Shown: positions 1 to 12,824, counted from the stretch's first letter. The stretch is 64,000 nucleotides of DNA from Saccharum officinarum (GCA_020631735.1 CM036168.1:102382036-102446035), one strand, 5' to 3'. Numbers and translations are program-made. Notes: generated from the letters alone by a model not told the origin.

Positions 1-2991
1 AGTTAGCAGTGGCCAAACCACCCGTCCGATCTTACAAGTTATTCTCATATTTCAATATTTATCAAGCATGCCATCATGGCCATGCAAACATTCATTTAAA
101 AAGCTTAACTCATAAACATAGCGAAGCATACTACGTATTTTTAGTAAAACAGGTATCAAGGGTGATATCGCAATAATCAAGGATGACAATGCAGCAATTG
201 GGTTATCACTCAACTCCTAATTACTTAATGCAGTAACCCTAGTATAAATAATAAAGATTTTTAAAACTCAAGGTAGGGTTTAAATGCACCGGGGCTTGCC
301 TTGCTCTGACGCGATGACTGACTCCGACTTCCGTTCCGGAACCCACCGACGACAACTCTTCTTCGAAGACTTGCTCGCCAACTTTGACTTCCTCGAAAGT
401 GAGAACTACACGAGTATATAACATGTCTCAACATGATGCGGTGATAAACATGATGCTTGATGATGATATGCCACGGTTTACGACTTGAGTACAACTTTCC
501 TTCACGATACAGTCACAAAACAGTAAAACCTACTAACTAATAGCGATAACTTAAGTGATACTAACGTTTCTTACCAAACATGTTACTAACGAGCTCAATC
601 ATGAAATTAAGGTGCTAAGGATCACCAAGAATTAGTGACCCAAGGTCATCACTCAATCAAAAAGGCACACAACACTTAAAGTTAACAATTATTAAAACAT
701 TTAATTAATTAGGGCATAATTAATAATAAATCAAACTTTATCTAATTGAGCTTAAACTTTTTTTAAGGATTAATCATGGCCTAAAATAGTGTTAGAATAA
801 ATTTCATAATTTTTGAATTAATAATTTAATTACTAAAATTCATGGAATTTGCATTTAATATTTAATTGAACTAATTAAATAACTTACAAAAAGTAATCAA
901 ATTTAGCATTTAATATTTTCCTAAGTAGTTTACATCTTGAAAAGCTTACACAAAAAATTTCACTATTTTTGAAGCTCTACAGAATTTTTAATGAAATAAA
1001 CAAATACTATTACGATTCACATTTTTTAAAAAAGAAAAACAAAAACTTTCTTTTCGGGCCGCCTTCTCCTTTCTCCCTCCGGCTCGGCCCAGCCGAACGG
1101 CCCAGCTGCAACGCGCCCGCGCCCGCCTGCGTTCGCTCGTGCCCGCGTGGCCCAGCATCGCGGCCCATCCGCGCGGCCTGTTCGTGCGCGCGCTCTCCCT
1201 CTCTCTCTCGCTGACACACGGCCCCCACTTGTCATCGCCTTCCTCCGTCTCTCTCTCTCTCCCTCGACTCAGCCATGCCCGCACGGTGGCCGGTCGGTGA
1301 TCACAGCGTCGGTCGTCCAACCGAGCTGCTCAACGGCATCACCACTTCACGGCGACCCCATTTTACTATCTAGCGGCTACGCTACCACTTCGGGAGGACC
1401 CTCCCGACGGCCATGGCGGACCGACGGTCACGGTGACCGGCGTCCCGGTGGTCTACTACGGTAACATCTAAAGCAAAATCATGAGGAGCAACAGGAGCTC
1501 ACAGCGATTGCAGCGAAGCACACGGGAAGCTCGGAGCGGCGGTGGAGAGAGCTAGCCATGTGAGGGCGGCTCGGTCGCCGGAGTTGAGCACGGGAGATGG
1601 TGGTGCGGCGGTTCAGGTGAGGAAACGGCTAGCTCAGGTGGACCAATAGACGCGCGAGAGCGAGGCGAGCTTGCTGGTGTGATTTGCGTGGCCGGTGGCG
1701 GCTCAACGGCAGCAACAGCGAGCGGCGGAGCTAAGCGGCGGCGGTGGCAAAAACAGAGAAGCAAAACGCCTCACGGTGAGCTCGACACATTTATAGGCAC
1801 GGCCATGGTGACGGCCACTAGAAGGTGCGCGTCGTCGCGCTGGTGTTCCTGAGCGCGCACGAGAAGGACCTGAACGCAGCCCGGCAGCTCGCCGGCGCCC
1901 ATGCCGTGCGGTGCCCGGCTGTCATTTGTCGGCTACTGTAGCTCCCCCAACTTTTGTAAACTCAAACTGTTTTTCACAAATTACTCCCAAATTCATGTAA
2001 CAACTTGAAAAATTCCCAAGATATGAAATCTTTAGAATTTCAAGCTCAACAAGTTTTGTATTGAACACTTTTTCAAATTCGAACTGGATTTTGAAATTTA
2101 AGTTTAAATTCAAAAGGGGACACTTTTTAGAAATTTGGAAATTTAGAAATTACTTTGGATTTTATATTGAAACTTCAAAAACTCTAAACACCAAAGTTGT
2201 ACATCTAGCCAAGACCTACAACTTTGCTAAACAAATCATTTTCAAAATTTGCCTCCATTTTGAAATTTGAGTTTGGGGATAAAAAGGGGTCAAATTTGAA
2301 ATTTGCTTCTTTTCAAAATTGCTCCACATTTTACACTAAAACTTTGAAAACTCAAAACACCAAAGTTGTAGCCCTTGAAAAGTTCTACAAACTTGGTTTT
2401 AAACTTTTTCCCAAATTTTGCTTAGATTTTGAATTATTTCAAAAGGGGTAAAACAGGGTTTTGGATTTTTGGGTTTTTGGAGGAATTTTTAAATTGAAAT
2501 TTGTTGCTACCTTAATTGGTGATTATTTAATGATCAAACCATCATCCAAGGGCATCATTTAGACAAGCATAACATGGTTGACCAAATGCCACTCTTGGTT
2601 GATCAATTAGCTTTTGAAAATCTTTTAATATTTCCTCAAATTTGAATTTAAATTCGAATCGGAAAACTCACGACAAGTTTTTGGATTCCAATTCAAACTC
2701 AAACTTGGAGCTTCATTTTATGTGTCGTACTTGAGTTCGTACCCTACACTTGAACTAGTGGGTAACACAGTCACACACCTCAAATTATGCAGGGCATGGA
2801 CTAAGTATTTGCGGTGGCATTCGAAATTAGGGTTTTCGGTTCGGATCACACCACTGAGAAGCACATCCAACCTAGAAAGGTAAACTCATTTTAGTTAATG
2901 CATAACAGGGTTGACCTAATCATAGATACTTTGCGATGCAATATGATGACATGGCAGATTAATTAGCAACCATAACACCCGAGGTGTTACA
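1..2991 (-). repeat. Partial reverse-oriented LTR of a chromovirus-type Ty3/gypsy element (LTR A)
   Basis: Read on the minus strand this starts with TGTAACACC at 2991 and runs leftwards out of the window, so its 3' end is not visible. It belongs to the same family as the LTR at 3938-7815: both carry an AT-rich stretch, a GC-rich block (here about 1040-1920) and the shared motif GCAAGCCCCGG near 284-300. Its terminus abuts the integrase sequence of a plus-strand element, so it looks inserted there; CTGAG at 2992-2996 would be the right target duplication. Whether it is a solo LTR or one end of a full element cannot be seen. The short ORFs in the GC-rich block are not supported as genes. Confidence 0.8.
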
Positions 2992-3937
2992 CTGAGATTG
3001 TGAGATTGCATGGCATACCGAAGACTATAGTGTCTGACAGAGGGTCACAATTCACTGCTCACTTTTGGGAGCACTTGCACAAAGGATTGGGTACTAGTTT
3101 GATCCGTAGTACTACCTATCATCCTCAGACAGATGGTCAGACCGAAAGAGTTAATGCTGTTCTGGAGGATATGTTGAGAGCCTGTGTGTTGTCTTCCAAG
3201 GGTTCGTGAGAGTTATGGTTACCATTAGCAGAGTTTGCTTACAATAATAGTTATCAAGAAAGTATCAAAATGGCACCATTCGAAGCTTTGTATGGCAGAA
3301 AGTGTAGAACACCACTAAACTGGATCGAGCCAGGAGAAAGAAGATATTATGGTATTGACTTCGTAGAAGAAGCCGAGAAGAAAGTACATATCATTTAGTA
3401 AAATATGAAAGCAGCTCAATCACGTCAGAAAAGCTATGCGGATAGAAGGAGAAGACTGCTTGTGTTCGAAGTTGGTGACTATGTTTATCTGAAAGTTACG
3501 CCAATGAAGAAAAAACGGTTTGGAGTACGTAGAAAGCTCACAGCCAGATTTGTGGGACCATACAAGATCATGGAAAGAAAAGGTCTAGTAGCTTATAAGT
3601 TAGAGTTATCTGAGACAATGGGTGCTATATTCCTAGTTTTTCATGTATCGTATCTCAAGAAGTGTTTGCGCGTTCCAGAGGAAAGAATCGAACCTCGAGG
3701 CATAAAGCGCAAAGTCAGATTTGGTATATCGTGAGCAACCAGTTCGAGTTTTGGACTCTAAAGAGAGGGCTACTCGAAACAGGGTGATAAAAACATATAA
3801 GATACAGTGGAGTAATCATGATGAAGGAGATGCAACTTGGGAAACGGGTGAATATCTACAAAAAGCTTATGAGGATTTTTATAACAACTGGTTCGTAACC
3901 CAAATCTCGGGACGAGATTTTTATAAGGGGGGAGGGC
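2992..3937 (+). pseudogene. Chromovirus pol 3' end: integrase core C-part and chromodomain
   Basis: This is the tail of a Ty3/gypsy polyprotein. The integrase reads [15 protein letters not shown], then [19 protein letters not shown] sequence (the second Asp and the Glu of the DDE triad), then a GPYKI...LELSE GPY/F-type module around 3540-3610. The last part, about 3730-3890, resembles a chromodomain (YKIQWSNHDEGDATWE), which defines the chromovirus lineage, here Tekay/Del-like. Stops at about 3208 and 3400 and a frame change at about 3720 show decay. The 5' part of pol is cut off by the reverse LTR at 1-2991. A polypurine tract and the LTR follow directly. Confidence 0.9.
3925..3937 (+). other. 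Polypurine tract of the chromovirus
   Basis: The purine run AAGGGGGGAGGG lies directly before TGTAACACC at 3938, the expected position of the plus-strand primer before a 3' LTR. It fixes the internal/LTR boundary. Confidence 0.85.
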
Positions 3938-6900
3938 TGTAACACCCCTGAGTGTTAAGCATGCATTAACATTCCAAAGCATGATCATTAGCATCGCATA
4001 CATGTTCATCATCACATGCAATATAAGTTGAATGTAAATTGAAGTGTGAAAAACATCTGTTTGAACCCTTAATTATTGTATTTGCTTGCTAAGAGTGGTA
4101 AAATTTGTTGGGCTATAACTCTAAATGACTTAGAATTAATTAGCATGATTTTTGGAGCAACTTTTGTATTCAAAATCTCCCCAAATTTTGCTTTTAAAAA
4201 TATTCTAGAAAAATGAGTTGTTATTTAAAAATTGGATTTTAAATCACTAATTCAAAATCTGTTTAGAATTTTGAAAAGTGCCCTAAATGAAAGTTGTAGA
4301 GAATTAAATTTTGAACAACTTTTATTTTGGGGACAACTTGTGAAAATATCTTTTTATCTTCAAAATTTGAATTTGAATAAATTTAGAAAATCTGAAAATT
4401 TATTTATAAAAAGAAAACGAATTCTCCAGCCTTAACGGGCCGCCGCCTCCACTCTGGCCCAGCTCGGCAGGTGGCGAGCGATGGCGTTAGCGCCCGTGCG
4501 CTCACCCGCGCGCGTCCCGCGCCAGCGCATGACCGTGTCAGGGCGCGCTCGCCGCGTGGACGCCGCTCGACGTCGCTGGCGCACGGGTGGCGCCTCGACG
4601 GGTCCCACCTCCTCGTCCGCGCCTTAAGCAGCCACACCACCGGCTTCACTTCACCTACCTCGCCTCCAGTCTCCATTTCCTTCCCTCTCGCCAGCAGCAG
4701 CCACGGAGCCGTGGCGGACGCTCACGCCATCGCTCGCCGTCGTCGCTTCGCCACCACCGCACGCCCCCACGAGCGCATCTCCGGTCGATTTCTCTCGGCC
4801 TCAGCCCCGCCTCGCCTCCCTCCATCTGGTGCTCACGCCATTTCTGCCGCTCGAGCAAAGGTGAGGCCGATTTCGGTCGTCCGTTCGTCGCGGGCGCCAT
4901 GGCCGCCGCTCGGCCTACGCTGTGGCCGAGGCCCGTCCGCCATCCCATCTTCTCCAACTTCCACCCTTTCGCGCCCGCCTTCCTTTGCAAACCCGGTGCT
5001 CGCTTCACCGTGCCCCGTCGTGGCCGGCAACGCCGCCGGACCGACACCGCCGCGCGGCCACGCCACTGTGAACGCCGGCACCCCGTGGCCACGCCCCGCT
5101 CTCGCCCTCCCCTCTCTATTCGCTGGCCCAAGTTGGCCTTGAGCCAAGGCCCCGAGCCGGGCCGCCTTGCCCCTCTCCCCGCTCAGTTGCTCAGGCCAAA
5201 AACGGCCGTGGGCCGGTGGCTCCCGTTGGGCTGGCCCGTTAACCGAAAAGATAAATGAGTTTCAGTTTTCTATTATGTTTTGGAAAAGAACATGCTCTAG
5301 AAAAATATTGTGTACTCAAAAATGCTCTAAAAATTGTGAAACAAATTTTGTAGTGTTTCTCATAAGTAGATCTATGATCTAAAAATATTGTATGTCAAGT
5401 TTGAAATACTTTTCTGTAGGGTTTTTATTTAATCACTGAAATTGTTGTTTTCTTGATAAATATGTAATAAATCATAAAAAGCTCAGAAAATATGGTTCCA
5501 CTTACAATAATTTTATTTTGTGATGTACTTTCTAGAAAAAATATGTTCCATGCATGTTCTGTAGAAAAGTTTTTATATTTAGTACAAGTGCTAATTATTG
5601 TTAATAATTGTTATTTTTGATAGAGAGAAAAATTTGAATAAAACATGCATGTAATATTTTTTTTATAGTGATTGTTTATTGTGTAGAATGTAGGAAAAAT
5701 GCTAAATCTGTTGTTGACACTTTTCATAGTACAAAGTATTTTTATGCTCATTTTTAGGCCCTAGCTTGTTATTTTTGTGTAGACATTTCTAGTACTCTAA
5801 ATATAATGAAATTTTTGTGGCATGCTATATTAGATGATAGTAAGCTACTGTAATTTTCTTAGATTTTTTTATAGTACCAAAATAGGTGTTGCTGTTCAAA
5901 CCTAGTTACAATTAGGGTTTAATTAACCTTGTTAATGCATGACTAATTAATAAGATTTACTTTGGTGTATCTTTGAAGCATCTTAGATTTCTATGGTGAC
6001 TTGGCATGGTAGAGAATGTTGGTAGTAGTATACGAGTATATGTTCTTGGATGATGTTGACAACCTTGTAGAAGAGTTGTATTCATACTTTATGCTATAAA
6101 GTAAACCTGTTCATCTATATCTCATTCCTCATGATCATTATATGTCATCTCTGCAATGCACCTCGACATGAGTACTTATACATTTGCATCATACAGGATC
6201 GCAAGAAGTAACTCCGGTAGCAGTTCCCGAGGAGACGGAAGAACAGCCCGAGGTGCAAGAGCAGGGGGTGCCCGAAGCCGAAGAGGAGGTCGGTGAGGAT
6301 CTTCCAGAGTGTCCCGATCACCGCCCGAGCTCGTTCGAAAGAGGCAAGCCCCGGAGCATTTTCTCTCCCGGTTTGCAATTATTTTATTAATGCTTTACTT
6401 TAACTGATGCATTACGTTTAGGAGTTGTTTGCAACAGTTGCTGCATTATACCTTGTTTACCCTGTTCTACCATATCCTTGTTACCTTGGTATTCGCAGTC
6501 AAGAAATGCTTAGCTTGCTTAGACCGGTAGAAGTCGGGTGATTTCCTGTCACCTGCGAGCTATAGTTGGTTACCTGGATCTGCTTGAAAAAGTATATCAT
6601 CGTAGAATAACTAAGTGTTAATGTGAAATTAAGACCGAACGGAGACTTGCAGGGTTTCGTATTATAGTGTTTTCCGTCTGTGTCGATTAAGGACCGACCG
6701 TTGTTGGGCCTCGAGTCATGTTGAACGCATGTCTTACATTTAGCTGGCCGAATAATATACCTTTCGACCGCGAAGCTAGGAGATTATTCAGGCCGAGTGG
6801 ATTGCCCGCAACGTACTGTACCGGAGCAGGTGTGGTAGGACACGGGGGCACGATAATAAGGCCAAAGAGCAATCAGACGGCCCCAGGTACATGTGATTCC

Positions 6901-7815
6901 TGGCAAACTCGAGACTTTACCTGAATGGTTGACTCGGTGACCAATACCTCACTTTAGCAGGTGAGTGAGATTTGTGTGAAGAATAAATTACCAGCTGGTT
7001 AATAATCGATTCGAATCGCCATCGTTCACTGGATAGTGAACACTTGACTTGAGTTACTTCATCGTAGTAATCTTGATGGAACACTTAGACAGTTATATGG
7101 AATATGACATGATGGAAGTTGTTAATGATCATTGGTCAACCTTACCTGTTTAATTACATGTTACTCTAGTATAGGTGCAAATGTAGTTGACAGGTTAATA
7201 AAGATTTAACTTGATGCAAAGCTTCTGGAAAAGATTCTTTAAATATTAAAAATGTATTTTTACAAATGAATCAGCTACCCTACCATAAGGCCTATCATGA
7301 TCCTTGATGTCTTTTATTTTTGGTTATATCGGGTAAGTCTATATGAGTACCTTCTCGTACTTAGGGCTTTCTTCCCACTTATTGCAGATGAGCAGATGTA
7401 TTACGGCTACTGTATCAACTGCCTTTATCCTGCGATGGGTGAAGCTTAGGACCATGGGCAGTGGTCATTCACTACGTCTCGTCTGATGCTTTTGTTGGAA
7501 GATGATCCTGAGCTGGCACTTTATTTTAAACTCTGTGTGAGTGTGTGTGGTTTGAACTAAATGCTTCCGCTACTTTTATTTGAACTTGGTTTGTAATAAC
7601 TATGTTTAAGCTTCAATGTATTTGTGACGCGAACTTTTATGTAACTTATGATGGTGACGGCTGAACTTATTACGATCTTGGCTGGTATGTAAGTTGGTTT
7701 GAAATCCGTCGTGATTTCACGGACTACCGGGTTATACGGGCTTAAGTTTGCTAAATCGTCTGCTCGGTGGATGATTTTCTTACTTAATTTCGTATAATTG
7801 GTCTGTTCTGTTACA
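3938..7815 (+). repeat. 3' LTR of the chromovirus (LTR B, 3.9 kb)
   Basis: It starts TGTAACACC and ends CTGTTACA, giving TG...CA ends and a 9-base terminal inverted match. It follows the chromodomain and polypurine tract directly. Inside are a GC-rich block at about 4430-5250, an acidic exon-like segment at 6190-6340 ending in GGCAAGCCCCGGAGCATT (6343-6360), and a block at 6680-7100 that is nearly identical, in reverse, to 39840-40200. The open frames of about 220 codons in the GC-rich block have no family match I recognise and are best read as chance. TGAGA at 7816-7820 would be the right target duplication. Confidence 0.88.
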
Positions 7816-9836
7816 TGAGAGCAGTTCTAACATGCTCCGACTATGACCATGACATCTTGCCCCGACCACCTGCCACGTCGCAATAATAATCACCGTAAGA
7901 AAAGGCGCCACGACAACTGTGACGCTGTCATCATGACGGATCAGAAAGCTCGAGGGCCGGGCAATTTCATCATCACCGACCAGACAACGTCTCGACTAAA
8001 GCTAAGTACACTTCCCATATTTATATTTAATATAATTTTCGCTACGACGTTTCTCCACAACGTCCTCGTCATGTTTTCGCTACGATGTTTCTCCAAAACA
8101 TCCTCATCATGATTATTCTTCAAATAAAGTTTATCCATGTATACCAAGATGGCATACATCTATGCTTAACGTAAATCCCTGACCAGTCATGTTGACGCTC
8201 GATGTCTCTAGAGACGGTCTTGTCTTCGGCTTCTCCCTACACGTGCACGAGCGTCTGCCCTCTGTGTTATGGGTGGTCGGCAGCGGCTCCTTAGCAACGC
8301 CATCCACACGCTCACGGGCTCCGCGCTCAGCGTAACGTGGGCAAGCTAGGGCTGAAAACTCAGCTACATACTAACTGGTCAGGCGGTTTATGCTAAGAGT
8401 AAACACAAACCTCATATCAACACTGATGTTTACAAAGCACCGGTTGCTTTATCACATCATGCTCATTTGCAACTGACTGCTGAGCGTCATATACTATTTC
8501 ATCATTACTGATTTTCTCCGGAGTTCATATATTCCTACATCACGTACTACCGCTCTACATATTTATATTACAGGATCTTCACCGAGCTCTCATCGCTCCA
8601 GGTCAGGCTTGTCACCGAGCTCTCGCTGCTCGACCACGTCTCCGGCCACACTTGGGACTCCTCGCCAAGCTCTCGTCGCTCCTCGTCAGGCTCGTCGCCG
8701 TGCTCTCGTCGCTCCTCGTCAGGCTCGTCGCCGAGCTCTCGCTGCTCGACCACGTCTCTGGCCACGCCGGGGACTCCTCGCCGAGCTCTCGTCGCTCGTC
8801 GCCGAGCTCTCGCTGAGCTCTCGCTGCTCGTCACTGAGCTCTCGCCAAGCTCTCACCGAGCTCTCACTGCTCATTGCCGAGCTCTCGTGGCTCATCGCCG
8901 AGCTCTCGCCGCTCCTCGCGGAGCTCTCGCTGCTCGTCGCTCGTCGTCGAGCTCTCGCCGCTCCTCGCTGAGCTCTCGCTGCTCGTCGCTCGTCGCCGAG
9001 CTCTCGCCGCTCGAACCGTGCCTCCAGTCGTGCTCGGGGACTGGTCTAGCAAACACATCTTGTCTCAGACCACCGAGCATGTTATACTCCTCGACCACCC
9101 GACCAGTGCATCTCCTTGACCACCTGACCAGCGCTCGGGGACTTCTTCCTCGACCACCCGACCAACGCTCGGGGACTGCGCCTTCGACCACCCGACCAGT
9201 GCTCGGCGATTTGTCGACCGCGTCTCACGCTGTGCTTGGGGACTGCTTCGACCACTCTCCGACCACAGCTTGAGGCCCACAGCTCGAGGCCTGATTTCCT
9301 CGGCTACATGTGAAATTTGACTCACATACAGTTGAGAGGTCATTATTTTCTTAGACCTTGCTACAAGGATTATACTTCACCTTCCAGCAAGATCAGGGAC
9401 TACATCGGTACGATGCACCTGCCAGTGCATCTTAGTATCGAGTTTTTGGGCTCTATTCTTTTAGACCCTGGCACCACGTGTCTACGTCACCTACTACCAG
9501 GCTCGAGGACTAAGTGGGCACACTTCACCTTGCGGTGAATGTGCTTGTTTTTCGACCCCTACGCCTCTGATGATCAAAGATGCTACGCTTCAAGACACAC
9601 TTACGTTTCTTCACAGAAACCCAAGTGGGCACACTTCCCAGGAAGGAGAAATCTTTTTCTTTTCTCAAGAGCACCGTACATTATTCGGACAACCTACTTC
9701 TCCGGCAACAACGCTTGTAACAATTGCTCGGATGCCGCTTTGACTGGTCGAAGACGTCAAGAACTCAAGCCTCACTGTTCGGAGAAGGTCAAGATGGCGT
9801 TTGTCGCATCAGAATACATGGTGCTCGGGGACTAGC
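7816..9836 (+). mobile_element. 3' non-coding part of a Tat-type gypsy element
   Basis: GC-rich sequence without a credible gene lies between the chromovirus LTR and a short LTR at 9837. It contains a degenerate tandem array (8575-9015) and ends in GGTGCTCGGGGACTAGC just before the LTR, the usual look of the long 3' untranslated region of grass Tat/RIRE2-like elements. The chromovirus appears inserted into it, so the gag-pol part is outside the window or lost. Confidence 0.65.
8575..9015 (+). repeat. Degenerate tandem array, unit about GAGCTCTCGCTGCTCGTC
   Basis: More than a dozen imperfect copies of an 18-21 base unit built from GAGCTCTCG plus CTGCTCGTCGCC variants. The Ser/Arg-rich ORFs on both strands are a by-product of the repeat. 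It lies in the 3' untranslated region of the gypsy element that ends at 10233. Confidence 0.8.
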
Positions 9837-10233
9837 TGTGGGGGTATAAACCCCCGGTACCACAAGATGGTACATGGGCCACACCGTCTGAGGTGGCCCG
9901 GCCCGTAAAATCAAGGCGTACATCGCAAGATTATAGGTTGTACTAGATATTGTAATAGTATCAGATGGAATGCTTTACTTGTAACCCTCCTCCTCCAGAG
10001 TATATAAGGAGAGGAAGGGGACCTCTAGAGGACAGGTCATACACCACATAACTCAATACAATATAACAAAGCACAGGATATAGGGTTTTACGTAATGCTG
10101 AAGGCCTGAACCTGTATAAATCTTGTGTCTTGTGTCCTGTTACCATCCGGTTCGTGTCTTGCGCACCTGCCTACCGACAAATCACTATCACGGGCATACC
10201 CCTCGATGGACCGCCGACCACGTTTCGTCGACA
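9837..10233 (+). repeat. Short LTR (397 bp) of a Tat-type gypsy element
   Basis: It starts TGTGGGGGTATAAACCC and ends CGTTTCGTCGACA, so it has TG...CA ends. A TATA box (TATATAAGG, 10001-10009) marks a probable U3/R boundary. The upstream GC-rich tract and repeat array fit the internal 3' end of the same element, making this the 3' LTR. GATAT at 10234-10238 would be the right target duplication; the matching left copy is not in the window. Confidence 0.8.
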
Positions 10234-11806
10234 GATATGAAACTCAATTCTAATATCATCTGCTGATCCAAAGAAAAAAGAACTTAAATATCTCTTAAAT
10301 CAATGGTTAAGAGGGTGTACGCCGTAAGGTGACAATAATGTGACATGGTTGGTCAAGCATCACGGAACAGCAAAACTGAGGGCATTATCCTGAAACTTCA
10401 TCGAAAGGTTGCACCACTTGTAAGAGTGATCTTTTCCATCTTTTATTCGCTGCACCGTACCTCGCAAAATGGTCCTGCAATCTGCAGTTACATTTGCACG
10501 GCGAACAAGATGTGCTGTTATGGTTTCCGGCTCTAAGCGATGCGAGTTTGGAAACTTTCGGGAAAGAAGCAAGTTTTGTCTTGTTGAGTACAAGAAAATT
10601 CTCCTGCCGAACGATAATGCTGAATTATCTTGCCCGGCTCAAACCAAACGCGCCCTAACTACGTGAAATTCCTCGTGCATTTCACCATGCAATGGCTAAA
10701 CCTTACCTGCAGTCATTCTAGGCGTGCCAATCGGCAGCTTGCAAGCGGCATGGCATTTGGTGGAAACTGGAAAGCTCCAAGCGACCCGACGGGCCAGTGG
10801 CCGGATGTGGGCACGGGGTACCTGCTTCCTGTGGAGGTGCCGACAACGGATGCTCAGGAAAATTGATTGTACTGAACGACGGAGATTGGACCGGCGACTG
10901 CAGGCACGGGGTGGGGATCACCGTCGCGGCACGGCACGGCACGTATCCTGCACGTGTCCATCTCTCGCGGCCTGTACGTTCTGGCCCCGATCTCCTTTCC
11001 TACGTCCACCCGGCACGCATTCATGTCTTTCCCACAGCCGACATGCATGATACCCGCGGGGGCTGCAGCTGAAACCATGAGCCTTGCTTGCTTTCTGTGC
11101 TTAAAGTTAAACCGTGAAAGTACCACTATTTGCAAATTGCAAAATACTACAGGTATGTGAATGACCGGTGTACTATATTGAACTGCAGCTGGGTAGAGAG
11201 TGTGGACAAGGCTGGCATTGATCTGTAGACAAAGTCGTGGCGATGTTACATTAAAACATCTGTCATGCAGGGATGCCCCAGCTCGTTTCTTCTTGCAGCT
11301 CTTCGTTAAGCTCCTTTTTGAATACGGATTTTTTTTTATATTTTTGGTTTTTTTTCCGTGATCGAACTTGATCCTAAAATTGGCGTAAATCGGTCATGCA
11401 GAGTGTGTACCACACTCTAAGCGTTCATCCGGTGTGCACCGGTGCTTGTGCCCGAAGCAGTGGCGCGCAACTCGGCAAGTCCAAGGCAAAAGAAAGGAGA
11501 TAACGCGCGGCAGACTGCGGGCAGCGGCCTTGCCTGCGCCTGCTCCCACCTGGCTGCATGGGCAGCAGGCCTGACAAAACCCCGAGGCGGAAGCAAGCCG
11601 CATGCAGGGGCTGAGCCGTAGCGGCCCCTCGGAACTCGGAGCCCATCGCCCTCCCTGTGACTCCCTCCCCCTTCCCAGGAAGGAAAGAAAAGGACAGCGA
11701 TTGCTGCTGGTGGTGGAAAGGCAACGTGCCGACGAGCCCGACACGTCCAAACGACAGAGGGGGCGAGCAGCGGCGGGCGCGCCGTCTCGCCCCACGCGGC
11801 CGCGCC
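10234..11806. other. Low-copy intergenic sequence, no gene seen
   Basis: No ORF here resembles a known protein and I see no clear repeat boundaries. Base composition shifts from mixed to GC-rich after about 11400, leading into the possible promoter at 11807. Confidence 0.5.
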
Positions 11807-12110
11807 TATAAGTAATGATGAAATGGCAGCGCACATGTCTAGCTAATTGCCTCCGTTTCGGCGTCGCATCCAACTCCCCGAGCCCACCACGCCCCGGCCC
11901 CCATCACACGCCAACATATGCCCGCGTCCCGGCGGCAGGTCTCGCTCCCCGTTTAGCACTCGGTCGCTTCGGCGGCTCGTTTGGCACTTTGCCGCGGCAG
12001 GTGGAGAGCGAAGCTTGGCCGCTTGCGCGCGCATCGGCTGCTGGCCGGACGGACGTGCAGCCGCCTCCGGTGGCGGTGGCTCCCTTCCGCGTCGCCGGCG
12101 CCTGAGGAGG
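11807..12110 (+). promoter_or_regulatory. Orphan promoter and GC-rich first-exon candidate
   Basis: TATAAGTA at 11807-11814 sits in a GC-rich tract, followed by about 280 GC-rich bases and a strong splice-donor-like GAG|GTACGT at 12107-12115. This is how many grass first exons look. No recognisable coding exon follows before the bZIP promoter 5 kb downstream. It could be a gene relic, a non-coding transcript, or chance in GC-rich DNA. The local ORFs (for example 11815-12105) match nothing I know. Confidence 0.25.
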
Positions 12111-12540
12111 TACGTACCGCGTCGCCTCCTCGTCTTTGCTCTCGACCTCCATTTCAGCATGCAGCCATCTTTCACTGCCATCTCTGTTGTCTGGGATTCA
12201 GCTAGAAAAATGCGAGACTGTTTGCCGCGCAATTCGTGATTGGAGCTGACAGTAGCATTCCGTAGAAATTAGCTCGATCGATGGATCACTGCAGGTGGGA
12301 TTATGCTACTGATTCTTCCTCTTTTTCCGTAGTCATGAAGAAGCAAACTTCTCTTGGTGCATGTTTGGTCCTCCATTCCTTTCATCCTTTGCAGTTGAGG
12401 TAGCCTATACAATGTGAACAGTACCATTCATATGGCACGCCGGCCGGTAACCCGTCAAAAGAATCTTTGACGAAAGGAAACCCTACACGATCCATCAAAG
12501 TCTGGTACTAGGTAGATCTTTACCATTGACATAGGACATA

Positions 12541-12699
12541 CTCCCTCTGTCCCTTTGCTTTTGTCGTTCTAGCTCCTACTCAGGTTCATCAGAGACTCAC
12601 TGAACAAAGACAGCAGGGCGTCCAGGTGCAGGGCAAATGCAGTGTACTCAGACGTTCAGATCCTGTCCCCAAACGACAGTCAATGCGGGACAGAGGGAG
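12541..12699. mobile_element. Stowaway-type MITE (159 bp)
   Basis: Starts CTCCCTCTGTCCC and ends GGGACAGAGGGAG, a near-perfect terminal inverted repeat of the Stowaway (Tc1/Mariner) type, flanked by TA on both sides (12539-12540 and 12700-12701). Too short to code. Confidence 0.88.
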
Positions 12700-12824
12700 T
12701 AGGACTAAATTATGTACCTTCGCCTATTATAGGTGTTTAAATGGTTGTGATGAAATCTAAAAAAAAGGTTTTGATGAGATATTATTAAAAAAAACTACGA
12801 GAGGTTAAACAAAGTGCGGAACGT

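Noticed and set aside
4471..5258. Two overlapping 223-codon open frames in the GC-rich block of LTR B
   Set aside because: They overlap in different frames, match no family, have the Ala/Pro/Arg bias of random GC-rich DNA, and lie inside an LTR; other family copies have no equivalent protein.
8568..9273. Ser/Arg- and Glu/Arg-rich ORFs on both strands
   Set aside because: They are products of the GAGCTCTCG tandem array read in all frames.
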